DNA from: Rhea pennata
Lineage: Eukaryota; Chordata; Aves; Rheiformes; Rheidae
DNA: 64,000 bases
NCBI RefSeq assembly: GCF_028389875.1
Contig: NC_084682.1
Coordinates: 7,574,001 to 7,638,000, forward strand
Direction: 5' to 3'
Of the stretch, positions 61,620-64,000 are shown piece by piece. The notes under the pieces were generated by a model. That model ran no database searches. It worked only from the letters and a program-made list of their open reading frames with translations, and was not told the DNA's origin. Numbering within the stretch: position 1 is the stretch's first letter; each line of letters opens with the position of its first letter. Position numbers and translations under genes: made by a program.

Positions 61620-63684
61620 GTGAGTCGGGCGCCGGGGTGGTGGCGGCCGTGCAGCGTGCGTCCCCCCGAGAGTGGGGGGGCTCTCGTGCACAGACACGGG
61701 GACCCTTCCCGGGTTGGGATCCCTCATGCACGGACACAGAGACCCTTCCCGGGGCGGGATCCCTCGTGCACGGACACAGAGACCCTTCCCGGGGCGGGAT
61801 CCCTCGTGCATGGACACGGGGACCCCTCTCAGGTCAGGGTCCCTCGTGCACGGACACAGGGAGCAATTCCAGGTCAGGCTCCCGCATGCATGGACACACG
61901 GACCCGTCGCAGGTCGGGGTCTCCTGTGCGCAGACTCACGGACCCATCCCAGCGCATGGTGGTTACCGGAGGGTGCAGTCCGTCTGGTGACACCCCTGTC
62001 CGGGTTGTCACCCCCGGTCCGGACGACAGCTTTCTACCTTATCTGGGTTCGCTGGAGGACAGGCGCAGCGTGGGGGGTCTCATAGGGGTGTTGCTCCATG
62101 GGTGGTGCCATGGTGGGGGCTTTGCCACTTATTTTCATGGATCTTGGTGTCTCCGAGTTGGAAACTGGTGGTGGCGGGGCCAGGCAGCCGGCGTCCCTCG
62201 GAGCGGCTCCTGGCTGGCCCCGGCGCTGCGCGGCCGCCCCGCCGTGCCCGCTTGCTCCGCGGGCGGCGTTCCTGGTGCTCCTGGCAGCGCCGGGGGCCGG
62301 CGGCTGATTTCTCGTCTCAGCCAACATCGGGTACGTGCCCACCCTCGCCAACCGGACCCTGGAGGGCCGGATAACCGCCTCCACCTTCATCCTGGAGCAG
62401 CCCCGCTGCGTCTTTGGCGATGCTCAGCCCAGCACCCGGAAGATCTGGCTGGTGGTGGCCCTGGATGCGGGTAGGCGGGACGCGGGGGGCAGGCGCGGGG
62501 GCCGGGGGCGCGCGGAGCCGCACGGATCCCTCCTCACCTGCCGTCCCGCAGCCGCGGGGCAGTTCAACGCCAGCGCGGCGGCGCCGGGGACCCCGCAGCT
62601 GGCTTTCCAGAGCTTCCCCAACAACACGGCGTACGCCACGCTCGGCACCTTCCTCGCCAACTACCCGTGCCCCCCTCGCCCCGGGGACATCACGGTGCTG
62701 CGCGTCGGCAGCGAAACCGCCTGCCGCCACGACCCGACGAGGCCCAGCTGCAACGGCCCCCTCCCGGGGCCCGGGCCCTACCGGTGAGCCCGGCTGGCCG
62801 CCCGGCGCGCGGGCTGCCCGGGGCAAGCGGTGCCGGTGCCACCGCCGGCTCCGCTCACCGCTCCCGCCGGCGCGGCCCAGCCTCTCCTCCTCCTCCCCAG
62901 GGTGAAGTTCGTCACCTGGGACGAGTCCGGACCCCAAGCTGAGACCTACTGGTCCGAGCCCATCACCCTGAAAACAGGTACCCGCCGCACGGCTGGGGCA
63001 GGTCGCGCCGCCCCGGTACCCTTTCGCGGCGGGGGTGGCGCACGGCGTTCCTGCTAGCGGTGGGGAAACCGAGGCAGGACGCGCGGCTGCAGGCACCTCG
63101 GGGCGGCACCGGCACGGGAGCCTGCTGCAGCTCCGGCCCGGCACGCAGCCGCCCCCATGCGCCCGGCAGAGCCACGGCACGATTGCACGGTGCGATTGCA
63201 CGTGCGCGCGGCGTGCTCCCCTGGCTGCAGCTCTCCGCCCGGCCCGGCCCCCGGGGCCGTTCGTTTGCCCCCGGGGGCTCTTCCTTCCCTCCGGTCTCCC
63301 CTCCAGCTCAGCAAGCTGACAACCTCCCCGCGACGGCCGGCGGACGCAGCACCGGCATGATTGTCCTCACCTGTGTCCTCTCCATCCTCTTCGCCATCCT
63401 GCTGGCTTGCCTGGTGGCCCTGCTGGCCTCCTGGTGGTGAGTGCCACCCCCGGCGCGTCCCGGTGCCCGCGGTGCCGCCGCCGAGGCGTCCCCGGGTGCG
63501 TGGGGCAGGGCTCGGCGCAGCCCGCGGGGACGCTGCCGGCACCCGCTTCCCGGCCCTCATCCGCCCGGCCCTTCCCAGCTCCGACTCGTGGGGCAGCAGC
63601 AGCGTCTTCAGCAAGCCGGATGCGGTGACGGTGAGGCGCTACAACACCCACCACGTCTACGACCAGCCGGCCGCCCGGCTCTGA
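61568..63684 (+). CDS. UPK3BL1: Uroplakin-3B-like protein 1-like paralogue
   Basis: This is a second UPK3-family type I membrane glycoprotein, in tandem with UPK3B. Six exons join in phase: 61568-61619, 62321-62470, 62552-62783, 62901-62977, 63307-63436 and 63579-63684, giving 248 residues. Residues 1-17 are a signal peptide. The ectodomain has GYVPTLANRTLEGRITASTF, sequons at N28, N73 and N91, VLRVGSETAC, CNGPLPGPGPYRVKF and ETYWSEPITL. The transmembrane helix spans about 187-211. The tail has VTVRRYNTHH at 230-239, resembling the VSVRRYTTHH tail of human UPK3BL1 as I recall it, hence the name. An in-frame upstream ATG at 61472 would add 32 residues before the signal peptide, and neither start has a clearly better context. 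Urothelial or mesothelial function is inferred from the family; the symbol is less certain than the family. Confidence 0.85.
61681..61960. repeat. 40-bp minisatellite, seven copies, in intron 1
   Basis: Seven consecutive units of exactly 40 bases start at 61681, 61721, 61761, 61801, 61841, 61881 and 61921. Each has the pattern CCCTCGTGCACGGACACAGA followed by a CCCTTCC..GGGAT half. Units 2 and 3 are nearly identical and later units diverge. Long open frames across the array on both strands are by-products of the repeat. Confidence 0.95.
62321..62470 (+). CDS. UPK3BL1: UPK3BL1-like exon 2
   Basis: At 150 bases and phase 1 to phase 1, it encodes ANIGYVPTLANRTLEGRITA through KIWLVVALDA. Its length is identical to UPK3B exon 2. 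Confidence 0.9.
62552..62783 (+). CDS. UPK3BL1: UPK3BL1-like exon 3
   Basis: It encodes AAGQFNASAAAPGTPQ through CNGPLPGPGPY. It is 12 bases longer than UPK3B exon 3 and ends in the same phase 2. Confidence 0.9.
62901..62977 (+). CDS. UPK3BL1: UPK3BL1-like exon 4
   Basis: At 77 bases, it encodes VKFVTWDESGPQAETYWSEP then ITLKT. Its length and phases equal UPK3B exon 4. Confidence 0.92.
63307..63436 (+). CDS. UPK3BL1: UPK3BL1-like exon 5 (transmembrane)
   Basis: Phase selects the acceptor CTCCAG at 63306. It encodes AQQADNLPATAGGRSTG and then a strong helix (MIVLTCVLSILFAILLACLV). The donor is TGG TG|GTGAGT in phase 2, so the codon after Trp becomes Cys on splicing. Confidence 0.9.
63579..63684 (+). 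CDS. UPK3BL1: UPK3BL1-like exon 6 (cytoplasmic tail)
   Basis: It encodes SDSWGSSSVFSKPDAVTVRR, then YNTHHVYDQPAARL and TGA. The tail is Ser-rich, with two tyrosines flanking the conserved THH. Confidence 0.9.
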
Positions 63685-64000
63685 GCCCCCGCTGCCGCCG
63701 CCAGCCGCCCGCCCCAGCACCGGCTCTGCCCTGGGAGGAGTCGCCCCCCGGCGCCCCCCGCTTCGCCGCTGCGATTCCCGCGGCCGGGGCCCCCCCGCGC
63801 ACCCGCCCGGGGGTGCTGCCGTGGCCCTGCAAGGCTGATCTTTCCGCCCGCCCGTGACGCTGGGGACCGGAGGGGATGCGCCGTGCCGCGCCGTGCCGTG
63901 CCGCGCCGGGGGCTGCGTCCCCGAGGAAGGGTCCCCGGCGCGGCGTGGGACCGGCGGCCGGGGCGGGGAGAGGGGCCGAGGCGGCGCGTCCTCGCCGGCG
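63685..64000. other. UPK3BL1-like 3' UTR or downstream GC-rich DNA
   Basis: The window ends 316 bases after the stop. The sequence is Pro/Gly-codon-like GC-rich DNA with CCGTGCCGCG-type short repeats near 63882-63908. No poly(A) signal is visible, so the transcript end lies outside the window or uses a non-standard signal. Confidence 0.5.

Noticed and set aside
61049-62474. Two 313-codon + strand frames through UPK3B exon 6 and the minisatellite
   Set aside because: Both cross splice sites and the 40-bp array. Only the spliced exons agree with the UPK3 family.
62317-63201. 294-codon minus-strand frame over the second uroplakin gene
   Set aside because: It is antisense to exons with clear UPK3 similarity and is an artefact of GC-rich codons.

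Overview
This window is vertebrate nuclear DNA, most likely from a bird or another reptile-lineage species. It has split genes with GT/AG introns, long AT-richer introns, very GC-rich promoters and gene ends, and only a few decayed CR1-type LINE tails. I see no bacterial operons, CRISPR arrays, rRNA or tRNA genes. The species cannot be named from the sequence alone.

Three host genes on the + strand are well supported. The largest is DTX2, a Deltex-family E3 ubiquitin ligase. It has a CpG-island promoter near 11.8 kb, nine coding exons from 18,454 to 56,149 and a poly(A) signal at 56,622. All exon phases join cleanly to give a 598-residue protein with two WWE domains, a RING finger and an intact DTC domain. 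Two compact uroplakin-3 family genes follow in the same orientation: a UPK3B-like gene (59,906-61,209, six exons, 258 aa) and a UPK3B-like-1-like gene (61,568-63,684, six exons, 248 aa). Their internal exons have matching lengths and phases, so they are tandem duplicates. The DTX2-UPK3B order matches the human 7q11.23 neighbourhood.

The first 11 kb hold no recognisable known gene. They do contain a candidate small membrane protein gene: a short hydrophobic start exon at 1,623-1,664 and a second exon at 3,045-3,140. These join in frame across consensus-like splice sites into a 45-residue single-pass protein, with MEF2-like and M-CAT-like motifs just upstream. It is the best candidate here for something undescribed, but it is unproven.

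Region by region: 1-1.6 kb, no supported gene; 1.6-3.1 kb, the candidate micropeptide gene; 3.1-10.8 kb, AT-richer spacer with a short tandem duplication; 10.8-12.4 kb, CpG island with a promoter minisatellite and the DTX2 first exon; 12.4-56.6 kb, the rest of DTX2, including CR1 tails, a (CT)n tract serving as the exon 4 polypyrimidine tract and two intronic CpG-rich patches; 56.6-59.5 kb, spacer; 59.5-64 kb, the uroplakin pair in very GC-rich DNA, with a seven-copy 40-bp minisatellite in intron 1 of the second gene.

The three main genes need not act together. DTX2 is a ubiquitin ligase tied to Notch signalling and ADP-ribose-directed ubiquitination. The uroplakins are single-pass surface proteins of urothelial and mesothelial-type epithelia. 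Their adjacency is ancestral linkage.
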